Below, in pieces: positions 7,113-15,508 of a DNA stretch of 64,000 nucleotides. This DNA comes from Buttiauxella sp965119215 (GTDB lineage Bacteria > Pseudomonadota > Gammaproteobacteria > Enterobacterales > Enterobacteriaceae), in assembly GCA_965119215.1 (NCBI GenBank), contig CBCPKK010000010.1, positions 169,548 to 233,547 on the forward strand. Direction: 5' to 3'. Made by a program: the position numbers and the translations under genes. Below the pieces are notes generated by a model. It searched no databases and was not told the DNA's origin. It saw only the letters and a list, made by a program, of their open reading frames with translations. The first letter of the stretch is position 1. The number at the start of each line of letters is the position of its first letter.

Positions 7113-7475
7113 ATGGAACAAATTACCGTAGTTATTGGCGACCGTTTGGGTAAAGGCCAGAAAGTGGCCGTAGGGATTGAAAAAGCGGGTGGCCGCGCCG
7201 TGGTTATTGCAGGCGTTGCCGCTGATATGAAACTGGGCGATGTGATGAAAGCAGAAAATGCCACCTTTGGGATTTCTTTCTGCGGCAGCGGCGGTGCGGG
7301 TGCCATTACGGCGCAGACCAAACACGGCTACAAAGCCAAGTACGGCATGCGTTCAGTGGAAGAAGGGGTTACCGCAATCAACGAAGGCAACAATGTTCTG
7401 GGCTTTGGCTTTATGGACAAAGAAGAACTGGGCGAGCGCCTGGTGCAGGCCTGGGCTAAGAAGTACGGAAAGTGA
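7113..7475 (+). CDS. Glycine-rich SFCGS family protein (EF_0830-like)
   Basis: A 120-residue cytosolic protein. It starts at ATG 7113, behind CAGGAG at six bases. The family-naming motif SFCGSGGAGA lies at about residues 55-64 with Cys57. The N-terminal half (ITVVIGDRLGKGQKVA...GGRAVVIAGVAAD) looks like a small Rossmann-like alpha/beta fold. Function is unknown. The cysteine in a glycine-rich loop and the co-occurrence with membrane proteins DUF4310 and DUF4311 make an EIIB-like phospho-carrier role thinkable, but nothing in the sequence proves it. I also note resemblance to the C-x-SGG-x-GA stretch of DUF2620 proteins such as YhfU. Confidence 0.8.
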   Translation: MEQITVVIGDRLGKGQKVAVGIEKAGGRAVVIAGVAADMKLGDVMKAENATFGISFCGSGGAGAITAQTKHGYKAKYGMRSVEEGVTAINEGNNVLGFGFMDKEELGERLVQAWAKKYGK

Positions 7476-7477
7476 GT

Positions 7478-7774
7478 ATGAAAGAACACTTCTCCGAAAC
7501 GGTGAGAGTGAAGGGGCGCGGCGATACCAAAGCCAAAGCATTTTCTGACGCCCTGAATCATGTTCAGGGCTCGGTTCTGAAATCCTCTCCCCACATTTTA
7601 CTGCGTATCGAGCCACAGGATGTGCAGGTTGTTCAGGCTCGAGTTCAGGTAAAGAAAGAAGCATTTTTGTTCTTCTTTCTGAAGCGCGAAAAGCAAATGT
7701 TCAGCGTGGAGCTGGACGTTAGCGTCAACGTTACAGCCATCAATATGGACAAAGTAGACTTCATCACATCTTAA
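7478..7774 (+). CDS. DUF4312 family protein (EF_0831-like)
   Basis: A 98-residue soluble protein of unknown function. It opens with MKEHFSETVRVKGRGDTKAKAF and has a beta-rich second half (VQVVQARVQVKKEAFLFFFLKREKQMFSVELDVSV). It contains no membrane span despite the hydrophobic FLFFFL, which is flanked by charges. It starts two bases after the SFCGS stop, so translation is coupled; a GTG at 7472 is an alternative start. It is conserved as a block with the SFCGS, DUF4311 and DUF4310 genes, implying one complex. The exact role is not known to me. Confidence 0.8.
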   Translation: MKEHFSETVRVKGRGDTKAKAFSDALNHVQGSVLKSSPHILLRIEPQDVQVVQARVQVKKEAFLFFFLKREKQMFSVELDVSVNVTAINMDKVDFITS

Positions 7775-7798
7775 AAATCACACAGAAAGGACAGACAG

Positions 7799-8575
7799 AT
7801 GTTCTTAATTATACTAATAAAATCGCTAATAATCGGCGGGCTCGTCGGCGTAGGTGTTGGCGCCGGGGCTGCACGCATGTTTCACGCGCCTACCACTCAA
7901 GGGATGGGCGCTTTTCGTACTCTGGGTGAACTAAATTCCTGCGAAGGGGACCCGGCTTCGCACTTCTCCTTTGGGCTTGGTTTCTTCTTCAACGCCTGGG
8001 CCTCCTCGGTTGCAGCGGGTGCTTTTACCCAGGACGTTGACCACCGCATTATCCCAAACTGGGGTGCCGCCGCGCTGATGGTGAAAAACCGTAATGTGGC
8101 TGAAACCCTGCATGACCCAAGAAAGATGGCTATCGCTTGCGGTGTCATCGGCATGATTGTTGTTGCCTTCCTTAACACCACCGCTTCCGCTGTTCCGGCT
8201 GCATTACAGGTTACGGCGGTAAAAGTTCTGGTTCCTGCCGCTAATTTGCTGGTTAACACCGTGATGCCGGTTATTTTCTGGCTGGCAGCGATTGATGCCG
8301 GTAAGAAATCAGGTTTCTGGGCGACGATTTTCGGTGGCTGCGCGCAGCTGATTATGGGCAACGCCGTACCGGGCTTGGTGCTCGGCATCCTGATTGGTAA
8401 AGGTGTGGAAGAAAGTGGCTGGAACCGCGTCACCAAAGTGATGATGACCGCCATTATCGCGCTGTTTGTGCTGAGCGCCTTCTTCCGTGGCTTCGATATT
8501 AAGACTCTCGAATCCTTCCATCTGAGCGTGCCGAACTGGCTGGATCTGATCCATAACTCCCTGAGCGGAAAATAA
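7799..8575 (+). CDS. DUF4311 membrane protein (EF_0832-like)
   Basis: A 258-residue polytopic membrane protein with about six hydrophobic segments (roughly residues 5-25, 55-75, 112-135, 145-165, 178-200, 218-235). Between the first spans lie conserved polar residues, including FRTLGELNSCEGDPASHFSFG, a cytosol- or lumen-facing loop with one cysteine and one histidine that could be functional. It follows an AAAGGA ribosome site and is 9-12 bases ahead of the DUF4310 gene. With DUF4310 it probably forms the membrane channel of an uncharacterised transporter. No similarity to known PTS EIIC or EIID proteins is visible to me. Confidence 0.82.
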   Translation: MFLIILIKSLIIGGLVGVGVGAGAARMFHAPTTQGMGAFRTLGELNSCEGDPASHFSFGLGFFFNAWASSVAAGAFTQDVDHRIIPNWGAAALMVKNRNVAETLHDPRKMAIACGVIGMIVVAFLNTTASAVPAALQVTAVKVLVPAANLLVNTVMPVIFWLAAIDAGKKSGFWATIFGGCAQLIMGNAVPGLVLGILIGKGVEESGWNRVTKVMMTAIIALFVLSAFFRGFDIKTLESFHLSVPNWLDLIHNSLSGK

Positions 8576-8586
8576 CGGAGCCTGTG

Positions 8587-9228
8587 ATGGAAGAGAATAA
8601 AGGTTTTTGGTATGCCGACTGGTCTTTCCCGATTTTTGTTGGCCTGCTTTCCTCCGGCGTGTTCGCCGGAACACACATGTACTACCTGTACGGCATCGGC
8701 GCATTTAACGAAGTGGCTTTTGTTTCCATGCTGCGTGCCGGGATTGATACCGGTGTGTATGGCGCGGTAGCGGCGTTTGGTGCCAGCTTCCTGTTTGCGC
8801 GCATCATCGAAGGTTCGCTGGTCGGGATTCTGGATATCGGCGGTGCGATTCAAACCGGTGTTGGCCTGGGCGTTCCGGCGCTGTTGCTTGGCGCGGGCAT
8901 TATCTTCCCGGTAGCCAACTTTGCCGCTTCACTGGTGACGGGGTTGGTGATTGGCCTGGCGATTGGTTATCTGATAATCCTGGCGCGTAAATTCACCATC
9001 AACCAGAGCGACTCGACCTACGGCGCAGACGTGATGATGGGCGCGGGTAACGCTTCTGGCCGCTTCCTTGGGCCGCTGATTATCCTGAGCGCTATGACCG
9101 CTTCCATTCCGATTGGTATCGGCTCGCTGATTGGTTCGCTGCTGTTTTACCTGTGGAACAAACCGATTACCGGCGGCGCGATTCTGGGCGCAATGCTCTT
9201 TGGGGCATTTTTCCCGATAGCTTTGTAG
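8587..9228 (+). CDS. DUF4310 membrane protein (EF_0833-like)
   Basis: A 213-residue membrane protein with about six spans and very glycine-rich helices (GLGVPALLLGAGIIFP; LIGSLLFYLWNKP). It starts at ATG 8587 behind GGAG at seven bases; a GTG at 8584 is one codon upstream. One polar cytosolic loop, ARKFTINQSDSTYGADVMMG, separates two hydrophobic halves near residues 137-156. It occurs only with DUF4311, DUF4312 and SFCGS proteins as far as I know. Likely the second permease subunit; the transported substrate would be what the following three enzymes consume. Confidence 0.82.
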   Translation: MEENKGFWYADWSFPIFVGLLSSGVFAGTHMYYLYGIGAFNEVAFVSMLRAGIDTGVYGAVAAFGASFLFARIIEGSLVGILDIGGAIQTGVGLGVPALLLGAGIIFPVANFAASLVTGLVIGLAIGYLIILARKFTINQSDSTYGADVMMGAGNASGRFLGPLIILSAMTASIPIGIGSLIGSLLFYLWNKPITGGAILGAMLFGAFFPIAL

Positions 9229-9284
9229 AACGATGTGGCGGATAGCGTACAGCTTTCCGCCCATTGTCTTTGAAGGAGAAAAAC

Positions 9285-10418
9285 ATGTTCGACTTAATCC
9301 TGCGCAACGCACGTCTGGTGGACGATACGGTTATCGACATCGCGCTCAAAGACGGAAAAATTGCCGCACTTGGCGAAGTCACGGGCGACGCACAAGAAGA
9401 ACGCCAGCTTAACGGCGAATACTACGTAAGCGCAGGCTGGATTGATTCTCACGTTCACTGTTACCAAAAATCCCCGATTTATCATGATGAACCTGACAGC
9501 ATCGGCATTAATACCGGTGTGACAACCGTGGTGGATGCCGGAAGCACGGGCGCTGATGACATTGACGAGTTTTACGAGATAACTCGCAAAGCCACGACGG
9601 ATGTTTACGCGTTACTGAATATCTCTCGCGTTGGGCTGATTGCGCAAAACGAACTGTCTGATATGGCGAATATCGACAAGGTAGCCGTGCGCGACGCGGT
9701 AAAACGCCACCCTGGTTTTATCGTCGGCATTAAAGCGCGGATGAGCAGCAGCGTTGTCGGTGCTAACGGCATCAAACCGCTGGAACGCGCCAAAGAAATC
9801 CAGCGTGAAAACTGTGATTTGCCGTTGATGGTTCACATCGGCAATAACCCGCCGGATCTGGACGAAATTGCCGATTTACTGACGAGCGGCGACATCATCA
9901 CCCACTGTTATAACGGCAAACCGAACCGCATTCTCACGCCTGCCGGTGAATTACGCGCGTCGATTTCCAGGGCCATTGCGCGTGGCGTGCGTCTTGATGT
10001 CGGCCACGGCAGCGCCAGTTTCAGTTTTGAAGTGGCGAAACTCGCTATCAGCAAGGGCATTTTCCCTCACACCATCAGCTCCGATATTTACTGCCGCAAC
10101 CGTATAAACGGCCCGGTTCACAGCCTCGGCGCGGTGATGTCCAAATTCCTGTCGATTGGCATGTCTCTGCCACAAGTGATTGATTGCGTTACTGAGCAAG
10201 CAGCCGATGGCCTGCGTCTGGCAAATAAAGGACGTTTGTCGCCTGGTCTGGACGGCGACCTGACCATTTTTGCATTGCGTCGCCAGCCGACAGTATTTAC
10301 CGATTCAGAACTTCAGACGCTCACGGGTGAGCAGTTGCTGGTCGCGCTCGCCGTGGTTCGTGCCGGGCAGTGGTTTACAACCGAACAAGGGAAAGAAGAA
10401 CATGTCTTCGATATATGA
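9285..10418 (+). CDS. Amidohydrolase/deacetylase-family metallohydrolase (EF_0837-like)
   Basis: A 377-residue TIM-barrel amidohydrolase. Start at ATG 9285, behind AAGGAG; a TTG at 9264 is in frame but has no ribosome site. Metal ligands seen are the HxH pair His56/His58 in GWIDSHVHCY, candidate carboxylated Lys150 in VGIKARMSSS, His184 (MVHIGNNP), His207 (ITHCYNGK) and catalytic Asp267 (ISSDIYC). This is a complete binuclear-metal set. It should hydrolyse a C-N bond, for example remove an acyl group from an amino compound, before the ammonia-lyase acts. The substrate is unknown. The 3' end overlaps the next gene by 17 bases. Confidence 0.88.
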   Translation: MFDLILRNARLVDDTVIDIALKDGKIAALGEVTGDAQEERQLNGEYYVSAGWIDSHVHCYQKSPIYHDEPDSIGINTGVTTVVDAGSTGADDIDEFYEITRKATTDVYALLNISRVGLIAQNELSDMANIDKVAVRDAVKRHPGFIVGIKARMSSSVVGANGIKPLERAKEIQRENCDLPLMVHIGNNPPDLDEIADLLTSGDIITHCYNGKPNRILTPAGELRASISRAIARGVRLDVGHGSASFSFEVAKLAISKGIFPHTISSDIYCRNRINGPVHSLGAVMSKFLSIGMSLPQVIDCVTEQAADGLRLANKGRLSPGLDGDLTIFALRRQPTVFTDSELQTLTGEQLLVALAVVRAGQWFTTEQGKEEHVFDI

Positions 10419-11520
10419 GAAATACAATTTAAAACAAGTGATTAATGCCTCCGGCCGCATGACGGCGCTCGGTGTTTCTACCCCGCGCCCGGAAGTGGTT
10501 GAAGCCGTGACGACGGGCATGAATCATTACTTTGAAATGAAAGACCTGGTAAACAAAACCGGGGAATACATCGCAAAATTGCTGGACGTTGAAGCGGCAA
10601 CCGTAGTGTCTTGCGCCTCTTCCGGCATTGCGCAATCGGTGGCTGCGGTGCTGGTGAAAGACAACGCCTGGCTGATTGAAAACCTGCACGCCGCTCCGCT
10701 TGAGAACAACGAAATCGTGCTGCCGAAAGGCCATAACGTTAACTTTGGCGCACCGGTTGGCACCATGGTAAATCTTGGTGGTGGCAAAGTCGTTGAAGCC
10801 GGTTACGCCAACGAATGTTCCGCTGACCAACTGGCTGCGGCGATTTCCCCGCGTACTGCCGCCATTCTGTATATCAAATCGCACCACTCGGTACAGAAAA
10901 GTATGCTCAGCGTCGAGCAGGCTGTAGTGGTGGCGCGCAAACATAATCTGCCACTAATTGTTGATGCTGCGGCTGAAGAAGATTTGCAGTGCTACTACCG
11001 AGCTGGCGCGGATCTGGTGATTTACAGTGGCGCAAAAGCCATTGAAGGGCCAACCAGCGGGCTGGTTATCGGTAAAGAGCAGTACGTCGAGTGGGTGAAA
11101 CTGCAAACTGGCGGGATTGGCCGCGCCATGAAAGTGGGCAAAGAAGGCATTCTTGGGCTGACTTGTGCCATCGAACATTATCTGACGGCGGCGAAAGAAA
11201 GCGGCGCGCAGATGGTTGAAAAAATGGCACCGTTTATCGCCAGCCTGAACACGCTTGATGGCGTGAGCGCCCGCGTGGTGTGGGATGCGGCAGGCCGTGA
11301 CATCGCCCGTAGCGAAATCAAATTCGACGAAGCGATTATCGGCATCAGCACTGGCGAGTTGGTCAGTGCCCTCAAACAAGGCGAATACGCCATTTACTTC
11401 CGTGGCTACAAGGCCAACGAAGGGATTATCGAAGCCGACGTGCGCAGCGTCAGCCCTGAACAGCTCGACATTATTTATCGCTGCATCAAAGCCAATATCT
11501 GCAAGGAGCAACAGGCATGA
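10402..11520 (+). CDS. DgaE-family PLP-dependent ammonia-lyase (SelA-related)
   Basis: A 372-residue fold-type I PLP enzyme related to SelA. The PLP lysine is Lys212 in YSGAKAIEGP, and Asp188 in IVDAAAEED should bind the pyridine nitrogen. In Salmonella, DgaE removes ammonia from D-glucosaminate-6-phosphate to give 2-keto-3-deoxygluconate-6-phosphate; this protein is of that family, but its own substrate is not established. I use ATG 10402 inside the end of the amidohydrolase gene rather than an upstream in-frame start at 10270. The family N-terminus MSSIYEKYNLKQVINASG begins there. Coupled by ATGA to the aldolase gene. Confidence 0.88.
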   Translation: MSSIYEKYNLKQVINASGRMTALGVSTPRPEVVEAVTTGMNHYFEMKDLVNKTGEYIAKLLDVEAATVVSCASSGIAQSVAAVLVKDNAWLIENLHAAPLENNEIVLPKGHNVNFGAPVGTMVNLGGGKVVEAGYANECSADQLAAAISPRTAAILYIKSHHSVQKSMLSVEQAVVVARKHNLPLIVDAAAEEDLQCYYRAGADLVIYSGAKAIEGPTSGLVIGKEQYVEWVKLQTGGIGRAMKVGKEGILGLTCAIEHYLTAAKESGAQMVEKMAPFIASLNTLDGVSARVVWDAAGRDIARSEIKFDEAIIGISTGELVSALKQGEYAIYFRGYKANEGIIEADVRSVSPEQLDIIYRCIKANICKEQQA

Positions 11521-12257
11521 AACTGACCCCGAATTTTTACCGTGACCGTGTGTGCCTGAATGTGTTGGCGGGTTCGAAAGAGAACGCGAAAGAGATTTAT
11601 GAAGCAGCGGAAGGCCATGTGTTGGTCGGCGTGCTGTCAAAAAACTATCCCGATGTAGCCAGTGCTGTAGCGGATATGCGCGAGTATGCCGCGTTAATTG
11701 ATAACGCGCTGTCTGTGGGCCTGGGCGCGGGCGACCCGAAGCAGTCCGCGATGGTTAGCGAGATTTCCGCTCAGGTGCAACCGCAGCACGTAAACCAGGT
11801 GTTTACGGGTGTCGGTGCAAGCCGTGCGTTACTTGGGCAAAAAGAAACTGTGGTCAATGGTCTGGTTTCCCCTACGGGGATGGTTGGCATGGTGAAAATC
11901 TCTACCGGGCCATTGAGTTCTGGCGCACCAGATGGCATCGTTCCGGTCGAAACTGCGGTCAAGTTGCTGAAAGATATGGGCGGCAGCTCAGTCAAATACT
12001 TCCCGATGGGCGGCTTGAAATGCCAGGACGAATTTCGTGCGGTCGCACTTGCCTGCGCGAAACATGATTTCTGGCTGGAGCCGACTGGCGGTATCGACCT
12101 GGAAAACTACGAAGACATTCTGAAGATCGCTCTGGACGCTGGAGTCAGCAAAATCATTCCGCACATTTACAGCTCGATTATTGATCCGGCAAGCGGCAAT
12201 ACGCGTCCGGAAGATGTGCGTACTTTGCTGGATATGACGAAGAAGTTGGTTGGTTAA
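11517..12257 (+). CDS. DgaF-like KDGP aldolase family protein (EF_0839-like)
   Basis: A 246-residue TIM-barrel lyase of the family that includes DgaF. The expected reaction is cleavage of 2-keto-3-deoxy-6-phosphogluconate to pyruvate and glyceraldehyde-3-phosphate. Conserved blocks include GAGDPKQSAMV, VNQVFTGVGASR, YFPMGGLKC and EPTGGIDLENY; the Lys in KYFPMGG is the likely Schiff-base lysine. It overlaps the ammonia-lyase by ATGA and closes the operon, supplying the step that returns carbon to glycolysis. Cytosolic. The stereochemistry of the substrate is not known. Confidence 0.85.
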   Translation: MKLTPNFYRDRVCLNVLAGSKENAKEIYEAAEGHVLVGVLSKNYPDVASAVADMREYAALIDNALSVGLGAGDPKQSAMVSEISAQVQPQHVNQVFTGVGASRALLGQKETVVNGLVSPTGMVGMVKISTGPLSSGAPDGIVPVETAVKLLKDMGGSSVKYFPMGGLKCQDEFRAVALACAKHDFWLEPTGGIDLENYEDILKIALDAGVSKIIPHIYSSIIDPASGNTRPEDVRTLLDMTKKLVG

Positions 12258-12267
12258 TTCCCAGGTT

Positions 12268-12298
12268 TTCTCCTTCTCCATTTGGGGGAGGAGTTCTT
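12268..12298 (+). terminator. Imperfect hairpin after the EF_0829-type operon
   Basis: CTCCTTCTCC (12270-12279) and GGGGGAGGAG (12284-12293) pair imperfectly around ATTT, followed by TTCTT. It resembles the core of the palindromic element at 15438-15495, so it may be a degraded copy of that repeat acting as a weak terminator. Confidence 0.35.
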
Positions 12299-12316
12299 AA
12301 ACAACGAGGATCTCCG

Positions 12317-13468
12317 ATGCCTGCAACACGTAATCTACTTATCGCTTCACTTGCTCTGCTCGCCGGTTCGGCAACGGCACAAACGCAATTCGCCTGGGTT
12401 GGCACCTACAATCCCAACGGCGAAGGGGTGTACCGTTTTCAGGTTGATGCGAAAACGGGCGCGCTGAGCAACAAAACGTTAGTCAGTGAATTGCCAAACG
12501 CAGCCCAGTTGACGGCATCGAAAGATGGCAAAACGCTGTATGTGGCAAGCGAAGTGGAAAAAGGCGTCATTGCTGCCTTGCGTGTTGGGGATGATGGCAG
12601 CCTGAAAGCGCTAAACCAGATTTCATCGAGTGGTGCAGGGCCGGTTTATTTGTCGCTCACACCAAATGGTCGCCATCTGCTGGTGGCTAATTACATCAGC
12701 GGTTCCGTTGCGGTATTGCCGGTGAAAGAGGACGGTAGCCTCGGTGAAGCTACTGATACTCAGCAAGATTCAGGGCCTGCGGGTGCAGCAAAACCGGAAG
12801 CGGCCGTGGAAGGCAGTTTTGCGGCGAGCGATCATAATGGCCCACATGCGCATATGATCGAGGCCGATCCGAGTGGGAAATTTGTCTTCACTACCGATCT
12901 TGGCCTCGACAGGATCTACCAATATCGCTTCGACGATGCGACGGGCAAACTCACGCCAAACGATCCTCCCTTCATCGACGCCTCATCGAAAGGTGCCGGG
13001 CCACGCCACTTTGTGTTCACGCCAAAAGGCGATGGCTTATGGTTAATCAACGAAGAGGCTTCTACGCTTACCCACTATCAGCTTGATGTTAACAAGGGAA
13101 CATTAACCGAAGGCGAGAGTATTTCTTCGTTGCCGAAAGGCTATAAAGGAACCAACTTTGCTGCGGGTCTGGTGCTGAGCCTGGATGGGAAACAGCTGTA
13201 TGTTGCCAACCGTTTGCACAACAGCATCGGGCACTTTAGCGTTACAGCGAACGGCAAGCTGACTCACCAGGACGATATCTGGACGCGTGGTGATTATCCG
13301 CGCGGCGTAACCCTTGGTAATAACGGTAAGTACCTGTACGTCATGAATCAGCGCAGCGACAACATTACTCGTTTTAGTGTCGCACCTGAGAGTGGGAAGC
13401 TGACTTTTGTTGAGGATTACAGTGCGGCAGGAAGCCCGTCACAGATGATCCTCACGCCTGCTAAGTAG
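12317..13468 (+). CDS. Secreted lactonase-family seven-bladed beta-propeller
   Basis: A 383-residue protein of the 6-phosphogluconolactonase-like (YbhE/Pgl) family. It has a clear Sec signal peptide (MPATRNLLIASLALLAGSATA, cut after Ala21 or so), whereas E. coli Pgl is cytosolic. Repeated propeller blades show DGKTLYVAS, NGRHLLVAN, SGKFVFTTD, DGKQLYVAN and NGKYLYVMN. The conserved loop DHNGPHAHMIEADP (about residues 174-187) holds the His and Glu of the active-site channel. A periplasmic aldonolactonase would open sugar lactones to acids for uptake. It sits between the catabolic operon and its probable regulator, which supports a sugar-acid substrate. ATG follows AGGA. Confidence 0.82.
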   Translation: MPATRNLLIASLALLAGSATAQTQFAWVGTYNPNGEGVYRFQVDAKTGALSNKTLVSELPNAAQLTASKDGKTLYVASEVEKGVIAALRVGDDGSLKALNQISSSGAGPVYLSLTPNGRHLLVANYISGSVAVLPVKEDGSLGEATDTQQDSGPAGAAKPEAAVEGSFAASDHNGPHAHMIEADPSGKFVFTTDLGLDRIYQYRFDDATGKLTPNDPPFIDASSKGAGPRHFVFTPKGDGLWLINEEASTLTHYQLDVNKGTLTEGESISSLPKGYKGTNFAAGLVLSLDGKQLYVANRLHNSIGHFSVTANGKLTHQDDIWTRGDYPRGVTLGNNGKYLYVMNQRSDNITRFSVAPESGKLTFVEDYSAAGSPSQMILTPAK

Positions 13469-13477
13469 TTGTTGTAC

Positions 13478-13499
13478 CGGGCGCTTTTGGCGCCCGTTT
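13478..13499 (+). terminator. Hairpin after the lactonase gene
   Basis: CGGGCGC (13478-13484) pairs perfectly with GCGCCCG (13490-13496), followed by TTTA. It is placed 17 bases before the GTG of the next gene, so it could attenuate rather than end transcription into the regulator. T-run short. Confidence 0.55.
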
Positions 13500-13516
13500 A
13501 ACGAAAGGATACGGCA

Positions 13517-15427
13517 GTGAGATTACCCAACCTTCGTCTGGCCCAGTTGTTTGAGATGCTACAAAACGAGACGCTGCCCCAGGATGAACTGGCGCGGCGT
13601 TTATCCGTTTCTACCCGTACGGTGCGCACAGATATCACTGCCTTAAATGCGTTGATGGCCGGGCATGGTGCGCAATTTATTCTTAATCGCGGCGCGGGTT
13701 ATCAGCTCAATATTGCGGACGCCGTGCTCTATCAGGCACTTGTGCAGCAACCTTCACGCCAGCTGCGCATCCCGCGAAACTCCCCGGAACGGGTGCATTA
13801 TCTGGTGGTGCGCTTTCTGACTTCCGCCTTCTCTTTAAAGCTCGAAGATCTGGCGGAAGAGTGGTTTGTCAGCCGTGCCACACTGCAAAGTGATATGGCC
13901 GAAGTGCGCGACTGGCTGGCTCGCTATAACCTGACGATTGAAACCCGCCCGCGCCACGGCATGAAGCTGTTTGGCAGTGAGATGTCGGTGCGCGCGTGTC
14001 TGACAGATTTGCTCTGGCAACTGACGCAAGAAGACAGCGAAAACCCATTGCTGACCGAAGAAGCGCTTAACGCGGGCGTGCCGGAACAACTGGCGGCTGA
14101 ACTGCATAACTGCTTCACGCGCTGCCGAATCCGCCTGACTGACGAGGGTGAACAGTTCATCCGTTTGTACTGCGCCGTTGCGGTTCGCCGTATCAGCGAA
14201 GGGTATCCGCTGCCGGAGTTTAGCGCCGACAATGTTGACGAGACGGTTCGTGATGCGGCTCGGCAAATAGCGGCGTTATTGCAGACGCTGGCCGGTAAAC
14301 CGCTTTCTGAAGCGGAAGAACAGTGGCTGCAAGTTCATATCGCCTCGCGCCAGGTGCAGCAGGTGGCTGCGAGCGCCATTAGCGCCGACGATGACGAAGC
14401 GTTGGTGAACTACATCCTGAGTTTTATCAACAGCAACTATAACTACAACTTACTGACGGATAAGCAATTGCATGCGGATTTGCTTACGCATATCAAAACC
14501 ATGATTACCCGCGTGCGCTATCAGATAAACATCCCCAATCCTCTGCTCGACAATATTAAACAGCACTATCCGATGGCGTATGACATGACGCTGGCGGCGG
14601 TGTCGAGTTGGGGGAAGTACACGCCTTATGTCATCAGCGAAAATGAAATTGGTTTCCTGGTGCTGCATATTGGTGTCGGGCTGGAGCGGCATTACAACAT
14701 TGGCTACCAACGCCATCCGCGCGTGCTGCTGGTGTGCGATACCGGTAACTCAACGGTGCGAATGATTCAGGCCATGTTACTGCGCAAGTACCCGCAAATT
14801 GAGGTCACGCGCATTATCTCGCTGCGTGATTATGAACAGCTCGACAGTGTGGATGAAGATTTTGTTATCTCCACGGCTCGCATTAGTGATAAACAAAAAC
14901 CAACTGTGGTGGTGGCACCCTTCCCGACGGAGTATCAACTCGAACAGCTCGGGAAACTGGTGCTGGTGGACAGAACTCGCCCGTACATGCTGGAAAAGTT
15001 CTTTGATGCCAGCCATTTCCGGGTGATTGACGAGCCGATGACGCAGCAGGAATTGTTCAGTACGCTGTGCCAGCAGCTGGAGCAGGAAGGGTATGTCGGT
15101 ACGGATTTTTATCCGTCAGTTGTTGAGCGCGAGGCGATTGTCAGCACCGTGTTGGGCGAGGGCATTGCGCTGCCGCACTCACTGGGGCTGATGGCGAATA
15201 AAACCGTGGTGTATACCGTTCTTGCGCCGCAGGGGATCAGTTGGGGTGATGAAACAGCACACGTCATCTTCCTGCTGGCAATCAGCAAAAGCGAATACGA
15301 AGAGGCGATGGCGATTTACGATTTGTTTGTCACTTTCTTGCGCGAAAGGGCGATGCCACGATTGCGGGATAGCCAGAGTTTTGATGAGTTTAAAGCGGTG
15401 GCAATGGATTGTTTGAGTCGATTTTGA
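13517..15427 (+). CDS. BglG/MtlR-type multidomain regulator with PRDs, EIIB and EIIA domains
   Basis: A 636-residue transcription activator of the MtlR/LicR type. Domains in order: HTH_11 (about 5-60, LPQDELARRLSVSTRTVRTDI), a second Mga-like HTH (about 85-150), two PRDs (about 190-390), an EIIB-like domain (RVLLVCDTGNST, Cys407) and a C-terminal EIIA domain with the phosphorylatable His554 in GIALPHS. Phosphorylation by the PTS sets its activity. GTG start behind AAAGGA. No sigma-54 activator domain is present, so it differs from DgaR/LevR. Its place just after the EF_0829-type operon makes it the likely regulator of that operon. Confidence 0.88.
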   Translation: MRLPNLRLAQLFEMLQNETLPQDELARRLSVSTRTVRTDITALNALMAGHGAQFILNRGAGYQLNIADAVLYQALVQQPSRQLRIPRNSPERVHYLVVRFLTSAFSLKLEDLAEEWFVSRATLQSDMAEVRDWLARYNLTIETRPRHGMKLFGSEMSVRACLTDLLWQLTQEDSENPLLTEEALNAGVPEQLAAELHNCFTRCRIRLTDEGEQFIRLYCAVAVRRISEGYPLPEFSADNVDETVRDAARQIAALLQTLAGKPLSEAEEQWLQVHIASRQVQQVAASAISADDDEALVNYILSFINSNYNYNLLTDKQLHADLLTHIKTMITRVRYQINIPNPLLDNIKQHYPMAYDMTLAAVSSWGKYTPYVISENEIGFLVLHIGVGLERHYNIGYQRHPRVLLVCDTGNSTVRMIQAMLLRKYPQIEVTRIISLRDYEQLDSVDEDFVISTARISDKQKPTVVVAPFPTEYQLEQLGKLVLVDRTRPYMLEKFFDASHFRVIDEPMTQQELFSTLCQQLEQEGYVGTDFYPSVVEREAIVSTVLGEGIALPHSLGLMANKTVVYTVLAPQGISWGDETAHVIFLLAISKSEYEEAMAIYDLFVTFLRERAMPRLRDSQSFDEFKAVAMDCLSRF

Positions 15428-15437
15428 GGGGAAACCA

Positions 15438-15495
15438 CCCTCATCCCAACCTTCTCCCTGAGGGAGAAGGAGACAACCGTTCTTTTGGGTGAGGG
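15438..15495. repeat. Palindromic repeat element acting as bidirectional terminator
   Basis: An outer arm CCCTCATCCCAA (15438-15449) matches TTGGGTGAGGG (15485-15495) with one base missing. An inner perfect stem CCTTCTCCCT / AGGGAGAAGG lies at 15450-15470. This CCCTCACCC...TCTCCC...GGGAGA pattern is a dispersed intergenic repeat in many enterobacterial genomes as I recall. Here it lies between convergent genes, the PRD regulator and dolP, at the junction of accessory and core DNA. Confidence 0.6.
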
Positions 15496-15508
15496 CGTTA
15501 GTACGAAA

